Assembly: GCF_017873175.1 (NCBI RefSeq)
Contig: NZ_JAGGJW010000025.1
Location: forward strand, 1-60,718
DNA length: 60,718 nt
Reading direction: 5' to 3'
Origin: Neorhizobium petrolearium
GTDB lineage: Bacteria > Pseudomonadota > Alphaproteobacteria > Rhizobiales > Rhizobiaceae
Shown: positions 32,075 through 40,675 of the stretch, piece by piece
Layout of the letters: each line of letters begins with the position of its first letter
How positions within the stretch are numbered: position 1 is the first letter of the stretch
The notes under the pieces: model-generated
The model's database searches: none
What the model saw: the letters and a program-made list of their open reading frames with translations, nothing else
What the model was told of the DNA's origin: nothing
Program-made: the position numbers and the translations under genes

Positions 32075-32569
32075 AGCGGTTCTCCTTTGTTGCATTCGGG
32101 ACAATTCCAACAAAGCGCTTATCTCTTTAAAAACACACCCTTGTGACACGTGAGGGTCCTCTAGCCTCAAGGTTGAAGCTCCTGACCGGCCGCCTCTCAG
32201 CGAAAAACCGAGGAAGGACGTGCGCGACGATCTGGCGAAGGGAACGGGTATTTGAGCCGGCATGGTTTACCCGGCGGCCACAGGGGCTGACTGATGGCGT
32301 CAATCCCAGTCCCTCCAACCTTCGCTCGAGCTTTTGCTAATCCGTTCTCTCGATGAGTTCGGTTTTCCGTTGCCTGGCGGATTCGCTTTCCGATCAGCTC
32401 CTTGCTGATTTGATCTAACCTGGCGAGGGTTCGGTTCCCTTCACAAGCGTCGCTCGGCCACAAAACAGCGGGTCAACAGCTCCTTCCCCATCCAGGAAAG
32501 AGCGCAGGCGGGGCCAAAGTCGCGCTGAGCCACAGTCTACAGGGATAATCCTAATCCAGCGGAGGGCGG
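32075..32569. other. Intergenic region between PhoX and TetR genes
   Basis: 495 bases without a recognisable gene. It includes an ATCAGC/GCTGAT hairpin near 32395-32411 and a tRNA T-arm-like segment near 32425-32441 that does not extend to a full cloverleaf. The phosphatase promoter must lie at its left end. Confidence 0.4.
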
Positions 32570-33226
32570 TCAGTTGCTCGCCACCGGTGGATTGGCGGGC
32601 GCGGTGTCTCGGTCGTTATGTGGCCGTGCTTCGAAAGCTGGTTCGATCAGCGTGATCGTAAGCGTGATTTGTCGCTCTATGGCGATCGCCTCCTGGGTTT
32701 CCGTCAGGCGCCAATAACTCCATGTCGCATTCACCAGCGTATAGATGCTGATCCCGAGATCAAACAACTCGTTCTCGCTCCAAGGGGAACCGAGCCGCTT
32801 GAGCAACTGCACGTAATTGGATGCGAACAATTGCGAATGGGCACGAGCGATGCGCAGCAGGTCCTCGTAATAGTAGGAGGCGTCGACGATGGTCCGGTCA
32901 AGTCCGATGCCAAGCTGATAGCTCCATGTGTCGCGCAGGAGATCGGCAAGCTGCGTGCGCCAGGCTTTCCTTTCGATCTGCTGCGATCCTGCTTCGAGGA
33001 AACTTCGCACCTGCGCCAGCTTTTCCTCGTAGATCTCTGCGATGATCGCTTCCTTGTTGGGGAAGTAGTCGTAGATCGAACCGACCTTGACGCCGGCCCG
33101 TTCGGCAACCGCATTGGTGGTGATCGCACGGATGCCCCGGTCACGCATCACATCATGCGCTGCTTCCATGATGGTTGCCTTGATCTTGCGCGACCGCGCC
33201 TGAACCGGGCTTCTCTTCTCCGCCAC
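32570..33226 (-). CDS. TetR-family transcriptional regulator
   Basis: A 218-aa regulator starting at GTG 33226. The N-terminal DNA-binding domain is complete: ATIMEAAHDVMRDRGIRAIT, then AVAERAGVKVGSIYDYFPNK, a standard TetR HTH at residues about 17-63. The C-terminal part fits a TetR C-terminal domain for an unknown small ligand. It is divergent from a peptide-type ABC operon across 188 bp that contains a perfect inverted repeat, the probable operator. It is most likely a local repressor of that operon and of itself. Confidence 0.9.
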   Translation of the reverse strand: MAEKRSPVQARSRKIKATIMEAAHDVMRDRGIRAITTNAVAERAGVKVGSIYDYFPNKEAIIAEIYEEKLAQVRSFLEAGSQQIERKAWRTQLADLLRDTWSYQLGIGLDRTIVDASYYYEDLLRIARAHSQLFASNYVQLLKRLGSPWSENELFDLGISIYTLVNATWSYWRLTETQEAIAIERQITLTITLIEPAFEARPHNDRDTAPANPPVASN

Positions 33227-33322
33227 GCCGTCATTTCCCGTTTATATGCCTTCTGGCCTGGCTTCTTTGCATATTTGGCAAGAAATTTGCACTGCAAAAA
33301 ACATCCTCTTGCGCCGTTCGCA

Positions 33323-33344
33323 AATCCGAGTAAATATTCGGATT
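33323..33344. promoter_or_regulatory. Inverted repeat, candidate TetR operator
   Basis: AATCCGA (33323-33329) and TCGGATT (33338-33344) form perfect 7-bp arms around an 8-base AT-rich spacer. It is about midway between the divergent TetR and ABC genes, 71 bases before the binding-protein start. Size and symmetry suit a TetR dimer. Confidence 0.65.
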
Positions 33345-33414
33345 AGAGGGGCGTGAGGCTCTATATGATCAGGGGCACCACGGAAAACATTCCCTCATAA
33401 AAAAGGGGAATTTC

Positions 33415-34992
33415 ATGCTGAATCGCCGTCAATTCACGCTTGCATCGGCCTCGGCCCTGGGTGCGCTGGCAATGGGCATTTCCCAACCGGCTTTCGCCCA
33501 GGCCGAAAAAGTGGCGCGTTTTCGCCTAACCATTGATCCCGAGGGCCTTTATAATGTGCAGAGCATCTCGCTCGTGGTCAGTGAGGTGCTCGGAAACTAT
33601 CTCCTGGAATCGCTCGTCTACCTGGACGAGAAAGGACAAGCGAAGCCCTGGCTCGCTGAAAGCTGGGAGCCAAGCGCCGACGGCAAGGTCATCACCTTCA
33701 AGCTGAAGCCCGGCAAGGTCTTTCATGACGGCACGCCTTTCAACGCAGCGGCCGTAAAATTCCATTTCGACACCGTCATGGACCCGAAGAACGCATCACC
33801 GTCGCGGGCAATGATCAGTCCTCTTCAGAAGGTTGAGACCTCGGACGACATGACCGTTGTCTTCACCTTCTCCAAGCCATTCGCGCCGTTCATCAATCTG
33901 CTCGGCTTGTCCTATTTCGGCTTTAACTCGCCAACGGCCGTCAAGGCAGCTGGTTCAGCCTACCCGCGTCATCCGGTTGGAACCGGTCCGTTCAAATTCG
34001 GTAACTGGACGCCTGGCACCAGCATTGAGCTCGTCCGGTACGCCGAATTCAAGCAATACCGCCCTGACGCCAAGAACCAGGGACCGGCCTATCTCGATCG
34101 CATTGTGCTCAACGTGCTGGCCGAAGAGGGCGTCGTCACCTCCGCGCTGCAGACAGGCGAATTGCAGGCGGCCCTTTTGACGGCGGATGCCGTGCGCCCG
34201 CTCGAAGGCGACAAGCAGTTCAACATCATAAACGACCAGAACGCCAAGAACCTGATGTTCATGGAGTTCGACTACAAGAAACCGCCTTTTGACGACAAAG
34301 CTTTCCGCGAGGCCGTGAGCTACGCAATCGATCGAGAATCCGTGTTGGCCGCCGCGTTCGGCGGTAATGGTAAAATCGCGCTCGGCCCGCTGTCGCGCGG
34401 TATTCCGGGTTACGATGACACCGTCGCTCAAAAATACGGCACGCCCTACGACCCGGAAAAGGCCAAGGCACTCCTTGATGCAGCTGGCTGGAAGGTTTCT
34501 GGCGACATCCGCGCCAAGGGCAGCATGCAGGCCAAATTCACTGTGCGCAGCTATGCCAGCAGCACGACGGAACGCGCCCTTGCCGTCATCCAGGCAAATC
34601 TTGCAGATGTCGGCATCCAGGTCGATGTCGGCACCGCCGACTGGGGCACCTTCTATCCGGGGCTGCTGAAACCGGACTGGGACATGGACCTCAACCGTTG
34701 GACCTGGCCCGACCCAAGCGTCATGTCGCAACTGTTCCGCTCGCCGGGCCATCGCCAGCTCCTGCCGGCCAATCCCGCCATCGATCAGGCGCTCGATTCT
34801 GCCGATACAGCGCTCGATCCGGCAAAGCGCTTCCAGTTCGTCAGCGATGGGCAAAAGGCGATCCTTGAGGACCGCTTGATCCTGCCGCTGCTGACCGACT
34901 GGCCGATAACGGTGGTCCGCAGTGAGCTCGAAGGCTATCGCCTCGACTTCCTCGGCCGGCTCTATGCTTCCGACCTGAAGATCACGGGGTAA
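33415..34992 (+). CDS. ABC transporter periplasmic substrate-binding protein (SBP_bac_5, peptide/opine/nickel type)
   Basis: A 525-aa binding protein with a signal peptide (MLNRRQFTLASASALGALAM to FAQA; RRQF is twin-arginine-like). Family-5 features are visible: YNVQSISLVVSEVLGNYLLE, LAESWEPSADGKVITFKLKP followed by FHDGTPFNAAAVKFHFD, and HPVGTGPFKFGNW. The ATG 33415 has a GGGGAA ribosome site. First gene of a five-gene importer and hydrolase operon with ATGA-type overlaps. Proteins of this family bind di- or oligopeptides, opines, glutathione or metals, and the ligand cannot be read here. Confidence 0.92.
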   Translation: MLNRRQFTLASASALGALAMGISQPAFAQAEKVARFRLTIDPEGLYNVQSISLVVSEVLGNYLLESLVYLDEKGQAKPWLAESWEPSADGKVITFKLKPGKVFHDGTPFNAAAVKFHFDTVMDPKNASPSRAMISPLQKVETSDDMTVVFTFSKPFAPFINLLGLSYFGFNSPTAVKAAGSAYPRHPVGTGPFKFGNWTPGTSIELVRYAEFKQYRPDAKNQGPAYLDRIVLNVLAEEGVVTSALQTGELQAALLTADAVRPLEGDKQFNIINDQNAKNLMFMEFDYKKPPFDDKAFREAVSYAIDRESVLAAAFGGNGKIALGPLSRGIPGYDDTVAQKYGTPYDPEKAKALLDAAGWKVSGDIRAKGSMQAKFTVRSYASSTTERALAVIQANLADVGIQVDVGTADWGTFYPGLLKPDWDMDLNRWTWPDPSVMSQLFRSPGHRQLLPANPAIDQALDSADTALDPAKRFQFVSDGQKAILEDRLILPLLTDWPITVVRSELEGYRLDFLGRLYASDLKITG

Positions 34993-34998
34993 TCCGCA

Positions 34999-35931
34999 AT
35001 GGCGCAGTACGTTGTCAGACGTCTGCTGCTCCTGGTACCGGTGGTGATCGGTATTTTGCTGATCACCTTCCTCATGAAGGCGCTGATCCCGACGGACGCG
35101 GTCACCGCGATGTATCAAGGGCAGTTGTCGGAAAAGGAAGCGGCCCAGGCAATCGCCACACTTCGGGCGAAATATCACCTCGACCTGCCGTGGTACCAGC
35201 AGTTCTTCATCTATGTCGGCGACCTCATGCAGGGCGATTTCGGCGAGTCCATCCGATTGCGCAAGCCGGTGATCGACGAGATCGGCTATCGCTATGTCAA
35301 TACGATCCTGCTGACAGCGCTGTCGCTCGTGATCGCGCTGGTATTGGGATTGACGACGGGCATTCTCGCGGCCGCCCGCCGCAATACGTGGCTTGATGTG
35401 ACGGCGACGACGGTGGGATTGTTCGGCATATCCATGCCGGCCTTCTTCTTCGGCCTGCTGCTGATCCTCGTCTTCTCGGTCTGGCTCAGGATCCTGCCCG
35501 TCGTACCACATGGCTGGATGGCGATCATCCTGCCGGCTTTCGCGCTCGGCATCATCGAGGCGGCTCCGCTCTCTCAGGTGGCGCGCAGCAATATGATCGA
35601 TGTGATGCGGCGCGATTATATCCTCGCGGCACGAGCGCGCGGGCAAAGCGAGATGGCGCTGATCTTCCGCCATGCACTCCCCAATGCTTTGATCGTCGTG
35701 TTGACCGTCGTCGGCTTACAGATCGGCAATCTGCTCGGCGGTGCTTTCATCGTTGAGACGATCTTCTCCTGGCACGGCATCGGCGAACTGGCGGTGAATG
35801 CTATCCAATGGCGCGATTTCGCGCTCACCCAAGCGATCATCCTGATCAGCGCTGCCACCTATCTCATTATCAATCTCGTGGCCGACATTATGTATGCCTG
35901 GCTCGATCCGCGTGTGGAGCTCGTATCATGA
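34999..35931 (+). CDS. ABC transporter permease, DppB/OppB family
   Basis: A 310-aa inner-membrane permease with about six transmembrane helices. The N-terminal YVVRRLLLLVPVVIGILLIT segment is typical of DppB. The EAA loop lies at SNMIDVMRRDYILAARARGQ followed by RHALPNALIVV. It starts 6 bases after the binding-protein stop. Its stop codon overlaps the start of the next permease gene (ATGA). It forms the pore with the following DppC-like permease. Confidence 0.93.
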   Translation: MAQYVVRRLLLLVPVVIGILLITFLMKALIPTDAVTAMYQGQLSEKEAAQAIATLRAKYHLDLPWYQQFFIYVGDLMQGDFGESIRLRKPVIDEIGYRYVNTILLTALSLVIALVLGLTTGILAAARRNTWLDVTATTVGLFGISMPAFFFGLLLILVFSVWLRILPVVPHGWMAIILPAFALGIIEAAPLSQVARSNMIDVMRRDYILAARARGQSEMALIFRHALPNALIVVLTVVGLQIGNLLGGAFIVETIFSWHGIGELAVNAIQWRDFALTQAIILISAATYLIINLVADIMYAWLDPRVELVS

Positions 35932-36800
35932 GCACCGTCGTCCTCGAAGAACCGATCGTTGCGATCATACCACGCTGGCGGGTCATGGCTGGCAAATTGC
36001 TCCGCAACCGTGCGGCCGTTGTCGGTGGCTCGGTGGTGCTTGCGCTACTGCTGCTCGCCGCCTTTGCTCCTTGGATCGCGCCTTACGATCCATTCAAGAT
36101 CAATCCCGTTCAACGCCTCAAACCACCAAGCTTTCAACACTGGTTTGGGACAGACGAGGTCGGTCGCGATCTTTTGAGCCGCATCATCTTTGGAACGCGC
36201 TATTTCCTCCTCATCTGTCTGATCACGGCATCGATCTCGGCAACCATTGGCACGTTGCTTGGACTTATCGCCGGCGCAGGTTCGGCGCTCACCGACAGCA
36301 TCATCATGCGGATCATCGATATCCTGTTGGCGTTTCCTTACATTCTACTCGTGCTGGTGGTCGTTGCGATCCTTGGCCCGAGTCTTTGGACCGGCATGGC
36401 AGCCGTGGGTATTGCAGGCATTCCCGGCTATGCGCGGCTGGTGCGCAGCTCCGTGCTGACGGTAAAGCGTGAGGACTATGTGACGAGCGCAAGGGCGCTT
36501 GGGGCAAGTGACGCGGAAATCCTGTTCGGCACAGTCTTGCCGAATGTCATGTCGCCGCTCATCGTCTATCTCGCCTTCGCCACGCCGCTCTCGGCCCTGA
36601 TCGCTTCTGCGCTCTCCTTCGCCGGGCTAGGCACCCAGCCGCCGGCACCTGAATGGGGCGCGATGCTCGTCAATTCGCGCACGTATCTGTTCTCCGCCTG
36701 GTGGGCGGTGGCAGCCCCCGGCATGGCCCTGTTCATCTCGATCTTCGGCATGAACATTCTGGGCAACGGGCTGCGCGACGTCCTTGATCCGCGGAGCTGA
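35928..36800 (+). CDS. ABC transporter permease, DppC/OppC family
   Basis: A 290-aa permease starting at ATG 35928, which overlaps the upstream stop (ATGA). The family WFGTDEVGRDLLSRIIFGTR segment follows the first transmembrane helix. The coupling loop is at SSVLTVKREDYVTSARALGA. The C-terminal FAGLGTQPPAPEWGAML and NGLRDVLDPR are standard for DppC. It pairs with the DppB-like protein. An in-frame upstream extension of 40 codons lies inside the previous gene and is not used. Confidence 0.93.
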   Translation: MSTVVLEEPIVAIIPRWRVMAGKLLRNRAAVVGGSVVLALLLLAAFAPWIAPYDPFKINPVQRLKPPSFQHWFGTDEVGRDLLSRIIFGTRYFLLICLITASISATIGTLLGLIAGAGSALTDSIIMRIIDILLAFPYILLVLVVVAILGPSLWTGMAAVGIAGIPGYARLVRSSVLTVKREDYVTSARALGASDAEILFGTVLPNVMSPLIVYLAFATPLSALIASALSFAGLGTQPPAPEWGAMLVNSRTYLFSAWWAVAAPGMALFISIFGMNILGNGLRDVLDPRS

Positions 36801-36803
36801 GTT

Positions 36804-37850
36804 ATGGCAGCAGGAATCAGATCTCCCCATACATTGCTCGATATCAAGGGGCTGAGGACGCAATTCGGTTCCGGACGCAATCCCGTCAACGCCGTCCAAG
36901 GCATCGATCTACAGATCGGTGCCGGCGAGATCCTTGGCCTCGTCGGAGAATCCGGTTCCGGCAAATCGGTGCTGGCGCTTTCCATCCTGAGGCTCATACA
37001 ATCTCCGGGCCGTATCATCGGCGGCAGTATTCTGTTCGACGGCAAAGATGTGCTTGCCATGTCCAACCGTGAACTATCCGGTTGGCGAGGCCGCGACATC
37101 GGCATCATCTTTCAGCAGCCGCAAAGTTGCCTCAACCCGGTAAGGCGCATCGGCTGGCAGGTCGCCGAGCCTCTGCGCCAACAGGAGAAATTGAGCCGAA
37201 AGGCCGCCTGGGACAAAGCCGTGACGCTGTTGCGCTCCGTCGGCATTCCAGCACCAGAGGAAAAAGCACTCGCCTATCCGCACCAGCTTTCCGGCGGTCA
37301 GGCGCAGCGTGTGATGATCGCTGTCGCGCTCGCGCTGAGGCCTCGGCTGCTGATCGCCGACGAGCCGACAACGGCACTCGATGTCACCATCCAGGCCCAG
37401 ATCCTCGAGCTTTTGCGTGACAGCTGTCGTGATTTCGGCACCTCGTTGATGCTCGTCACCCATGACCTCGGCGTCGTCGCTCGCCTCGCCGACCGTGTCG
37501 CTGTTATGTATGCCGGCCGCATAGTTGAGGAGGGGCCGGTGGCTCCGATGCTTACGGCGCCCAGTCATCCCTATGCCCGCGGCCTGCTCGATGCTGCGCC
37601 ACGGCTAGGCCAGATGGGCGGCCTGCGGCTAAGAGATATCCCCGGCAGCATACCGGATCTTAGCCAGCCGATGCCGGGTTGCGCCTTTGCCCCCCGCTGC
37701 GAGCTCCGCGCAAACCTTGGGCTTTCAGCTTGTCTCGGCGAACTGCCGCCCTTCATCCCGATCTCCGAACACCATGCTGCCCGCTGCTGGGCTCTGCCCC
37801 AGGCAGACGGGATATATTCGACCCCGATGACGATGGGAACCCGAGCATGA
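36804..37850 (+). CDS. ABC transporter ATP-binding protein, DppD/OppD family
   Basis: A 348-aa ATPase. Walker A is GESGSGKS (residues about 52-59), the signature is LSGGQAQR, Walker B is LLIADEPTTALD, and the H-loop is in LMLVTHDLG. The C-terminal oligopeptide-transporter extension carries the cysteine-containing GCAFAPRC segment, plus later cysteines. It drives import by the permease pair upstream. Its stop overlaps the next ATPase start (ATGA). Confidence 0.94.
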   Translation: MAAGIRSPHTLLDIKGLRTQFGSGRNPVNAVQGIDLQIGAGEILGLVGESGSGKSVLALSILRLIQSPGRIIGGSILFDGKDVLAMSNRELSGWRGRDIGIIFQQPQSCLNPVRRIGWQVAEPLRQQEKLSRKAAWDKAVTLLRSVGIPAPEEKALAYPHQLSGGQAQRVMIAVALALRPRLLIADEPTTALDVTIQAQILELLRDSCRDFGTSLMLVTHDLGVVARLADRVAVMYAGRIVEEGPVAPMLTAPSHPYARGLLDAAPRLGQMGGLRLRDIPGSIPDLSQPMPGCAFAPRCELRANLGLSACLGELPPFIPISEHHAARCWALPQADGIYSTPMTMGTRA

Positions 37851-38866
37851 GCCTGCCTCCACTTCTCGATGTCAATGGATTGCATGTTCGCTACCCTATC
37901 CGTAAGGGCCTGTTTGGCGGTGTCGTCGGCCATGTCAGCGCGGTCGATGGCGTCAGCCTGACCCTCAACCGCGGTGAAACGTTGGGACTGGTCGGGGAAT
38001 CCGGTTGCGGTAAGTCGACGCTTGGCCGCACTGTCATCGCCCTGCAGAAACCCAGCGCCGGCAATGTGCGGTTCCGCAATCAGGACCTCTTCGCACTTAG
38101 CGCGGCCGAACTGAAGCAGCAGCGCCGCTTTGCTCAACTGATCTTCCAAAACCCACGCGCATGCTTCGACCCGCGCAGGACGGTCGGCTCGTCCGTGCGC
38201 ATGGGGCTCGATATTCAGGAATTGCTCGACCCCAGCGAACGCGAAGAAGCCGTGGCCGAGATCTTCAGAAAGGTGGGATTGAGACCCGAGCATCGGTTCC
38301 GTTATCCACACGAGCTATCCGGCGGCCAGTTGCAGCGCATCGGCATTGCTCGCGCGCTGATCCTCAAACCGAGCCTGATCGTTTGCGACGAGCCAGTATC
38401 CGCACTCGACGTTTCCGTGCAGGCACAGATCCTCAACCTGCTCAGCGACCTCAAGGCGGAATTCGAACTGGCGCTCCTGTTCGTCTCGCACAATCTTGCA
38501 GTCGTTGAATATATCGCCGACCGAGTGGCGGTCATGTATTACGGCCGCATCGTTGAAATGGCGTCCACTCACGCACTGTTTTCCAGTCCCCGCCATCCCT
38601 ACACGCGTGCTCTGCTTGCCGCGGTACCCACCATGGATATCGCCCGGCGCGACGACCCGGTGCCACGGCTCGGCGACCCTCCGGATCCCGCCAATCTGCC
38701 GACGGGCTGTCGCTTCCGCAATCGATGCCCATTGGCCTTCGCCCGTTGCGCCGAAGCGGAACCTTTACTGGTGACGGCAGAAGATGGCCATGGCGTCGCC
38801 TGCTGGGCTGCTGAAAGTGCTTCAATCGATGCGGGGCCCATGACGGCCGCGGCATTGAACGGCTAA
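37847..38866 (+). CDS. ABC transporter ATP-binding protein, DppF/OppF family
   Basis: A 339-aa second ATPase starting at ATG 37847 (MSLPPLLDVNGLHVRYPIRK), in ATGA overlap with the first. Walker A GESGCGKS, signature LSGGQLQR and Walker B LIVCDEPVSALD are intact. The C-terminal GCRFRNRCPLAFARC segment is the oligo/dipeptide-type extension. It completes a standard five-component importer (binding protein, two permeases, two ATPases). Confidence 0.94.
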   Translation: MSLPPLLDVNGLHVRYPIRKGLFGGVVGHVSAVDGVSLTLNRGETLGLVGESGCGKSTLGRTVIALQKPSAGNVRFRNQDLFALSAAELKQQRRFAQLIFQNPRACFDPRRTVGSSVRMGLDIQELLDPSEREEAVAEIFRKVGLRPEHRFRYPHELSGGQLQRIGIARALILKPSLIVCDEPVSALDVSVQAQILNLLSDLKAEFELALLFVSHNLAVVEYIADRVAVMYYGRIVEMASTHALFSSPRHPYTRALLAAVPTMDIARRDDPVPRLGDPPDPANLPTGCRFRNRCPLAFARCAEAEPLLVTAEDGHGVACWAAESASIDAGPMTAAALNG

Positions 38867-38897
38867 TCGAATACACATAAGGACGGGGAGTAAACTC

Positions 38898-40283
38898 ATG
38901 ACGGAATGGTTGGATGCAGCGCTCGCCTACGTCGAGCGCTGGATGGGTTTCCAGATGCAGCTGACGGAACAGCCCGGCTGTGTTGTAGCGGTCGCGAAGA
39001 AGAGCGAGCTCGTTTTCAGCCGCGCATTCGGGACGGCCGATCTGAGGACCGGCAAAGCGCTGACGCCGGAACATCGTTTTCGCGTGGCTTCGCATTCTAA
39101 AACCTTCACCGCCACTGGCATCATGAAGCTCCAGGAAGCGGGCAAGCTGCATCTCGACGACAAGATCGGCAAATATGTCCCGGGTCTCGATGCCACGGTG
39201 GCTGAAACCACAATTGCGCAATTGCTTTCTCACGCAGCCGGCATCATGCGCGACGGGCGCCGTTCCTCCCATTGGCAAGTAACTGCTCCCTTCTTCGACG
39301 ATCCGGCGCTGCGCGAAGAATTGGCATTGCCGCTGGTGATCGACGCCAATACCCGCTTCAAATATTCCAATCTCGGTTTTGGCCTGCTCGGCTTCGCGAT
39401 CGAAGCAATAACCGGCGAACCCTATATCGGCTGGATCTCCCGCGAAGTCGTTGCGGCCTCAGGCCTGGAGCAGACGACACCGGACATGCCGGTCGCGCCG
39501 GGTGCACCGCTCGCCTTCGGCCATAGCGGCCGTCTGCCCTTTGGCCGCGGTGTGATCAACGGACACCAGCCGACCTTCGCGCTTGCTGCCGCCACGGGTT
39601 TCGTGAGTACCGCAGGTGATCTTGCTCGCTTTTTTGCAAGCCTTGATCCGGCGGCGGAGACAAGCATCCTTTCGCCCGCCAGCCGGCGCGAAATGACGCG
39701 GCGACATTGGCAAGTGCCGCATAGTTGGGAACCACGCTACTATGGCTTGGGCACGATGCTGATGGAAGCCAGCGGCCATGCCTTGATCGGCCACGGCGGC
39801 TCCTTTCCCGGTTTCATCAGCCGGTCGGCGACAATCCCGGACTGGGGTATCAGCCTCTCAGTCGTCACCAATTCCATCGATGGCCCGGCAAATACATGGC
39901 TTGAAGGCATTGTCTCGATCATGGACCGTTTCAGCAAGCATGGTGCCCCGGCGGAGCGCGTTGCGGATTGGGCCAGCCGATGGTGGTCGCTTTGGACCGC
40001 TATCGACCTCGTGCCGGTGGGGGACAAGGTTTTCATTGCCAATCCCGGCGCCCAGAAACCGTTCACCGATGAGGCTGAACTCGAAATCACCGGCGCGGCC
40101 GAAGGAAGAATCGTACTTGCCAACGGGTTCGGCAGTCATGGCGAGCCAGTGAGACTTGGTTTCGATGCGACCGGCAGACCGGACCACCTTCTTCTTGGCG
40201 GCGGCGATTGGTCGTCTGATCCGCGACACCTGTCTATCTCTTATGACGGACTGGCCTCAGGTCCGAAATCCACGGCAGCCTGA
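38898..40283 (+). CDS. Serine hydrolase of the beta-lactamase / D-aminopeptidase (S12) family
   Basis: A 461-aa protein with no signal peptide, hence probably cytoplasmic. All three S12/class C motifs are present: SxxK at Ser65-Lys68 (VASHSKTF), YxN at Tyr156-Asn158 (FKYSNLGFG), and HGG at 299-301 (IGHGGSFPGF). A C-terminal beta-barrel-like domain of about 110 residues follows. Family members hydrolyse D-amino-acid peptides, amides, esters or beta-lactams. It is the next gene after the importer (31 bp gap) and would act on the imported compound. That link is context inference. Confidence 0.85.
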   Translation: MTEWLDAALAYVERWMGFQMQLTEQPGCVVAVAKKSELVFSRAFGTADLRTGKALTPEHRFRVASHSKTFTATGIMKLQEAGKLHLDDKIGKYVPGLDATVAETTIAQLLSHAAGIMRDGRRSSHWQVTAPFFDDPALREELALPLVIDANTRFKYSNLGFGLLGFAIEAITGEPYIGWISREVVAASGLEQTTPDMPVAPGAPLAFGHSGRLPFGRGVINGHQPTFALAAATGFVSTAGDLARFFASLDPAAETSILSPASRREMTRRHWQVPHSWEPRYYGLGTMLMEASGHALIGHGGSFPGFISRSATIPDWGISLSVVTNSIDGPANTWLEGIVSIMDRFSKHGAPAERVADWASRWWSLWTAIDLVPVGDKVFIANPGAQKPFTDEAELEITGAAEGRIVLANGFGSHGEPVRLGFDATGRPDHLLLGGGDWSSDPRHLSISYDGLASGPKSTAA

Positions 40284-40361
40284 AGCCGCAATCCCTCTTC
40301 AGCCGGTGTTGCACATGCGGCGTCGGCTCGCCACCACCTTTCGCCATCACGGTTTTCGAAC

Positions 40362-40515
40362 ATGCCCGTTATTGAGCGCATCGCTGCTTACGCCCGCGAA
40401 CTGACCGCCATCCGCCATGATCGTCATCAATATCCGGAAATCGGCTTTGCATTGTCGCCGAACTGCTCGGCAGCTGGGGCATCGATGTTTATCGCGACAT
40501 CGGCAAAATCAGCAT
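40362..40515 (+). pseudogene. 5' stump of an M20 (hippurate hydrolase / amidohydrolase) gene
   Basis: From ATG 40362 the frame reads MPVIERIAAYARELTAIRHD then RHQYPEIGF, the standard N-terminus of M20 amidohydrolases. After a small deletion and frame change it continues IVAELLGSWGIDVYRDIGK, also family-like. Similarity stops at about 40515, just where the half-site array begins. It probably was the next gene of the importer operon, cut off when the Fic module arrived. Confidence 0.7.
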
Positions 40516-40525
40516 AGTAGGTTTT

Positions 40526-40663
40526 ATGGCGCATATTCTGTCTATGCGCCACATTTCGACCCCTATGCATCATTTAATGGCGCATAGGTTTGATAGTGGC
40601 GCTTATATGTGGCTTAATGGCGTATATTCGCAGTTAGATGGCGCATAAAAGTCTATACGCCAT
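40526..40663 (+). promoter_or_regulatory. Array of seven ATGGCGCATA-type half-sites before the Fic-like gene
   Basis: Forward copies: 40526-40535 (ATGGCGCATA), 40577-40586 (ATGGCGCATA), 40596-40605 (GTGGCGCTTA), 40617-40626 (ATGGCGTATA) and 40638-40647 (ATGGCGCATA). Inverted copies: 40543-40552 (TATGCGCCAC) and 40654-40663 (TATACGCCAT). Forward copies from 40577 on are 19, 21 and 21 bp apart, so they fall on one face of the helix. The first and last forward copies each pair with an inverted copy to make a palindrome. The last site ends one base before the AAGGAG ribosome site of the Fic-like gene, so occupancy should shut off that gene. Confidence 0.75.
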
Positions 40664-40675
40664 CAAGGAGTTAAA

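Noticed and set aside
32075..32200. A Pho box upstream of the PhoX phosphatase
   Set aside because: Only a single TGTCAC-like half (near 32146) is present, without the second half at 11-bp spacing expected of a PhoB site.
32425..32462. A tRNA-like T-arm (AGGG-TTCGGTT-CCCT) that might mark a tRNA 3' end or attachment site
   Set aside because: No acceptor, D or anticodon stems could be drawn upstream, and no CCA or discriminator follows in the right place.
33955..35673. A 572-codon minus-strand open frame opposite the importer genes
   Set aside because: It is Asp/Gln/His/Arg-rich without any recognisable fold and overlaps two well-supported ABC genes with clear motifs on the other strand.
40520..40670. 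The ATGGCGCATA array as a CRISPR or REP-type repeat
   Set aside because: Units are 10 bp with irregular short gaps, no unique spacers of constant length and no cas genes. Operator half-sites explain the pattern better.
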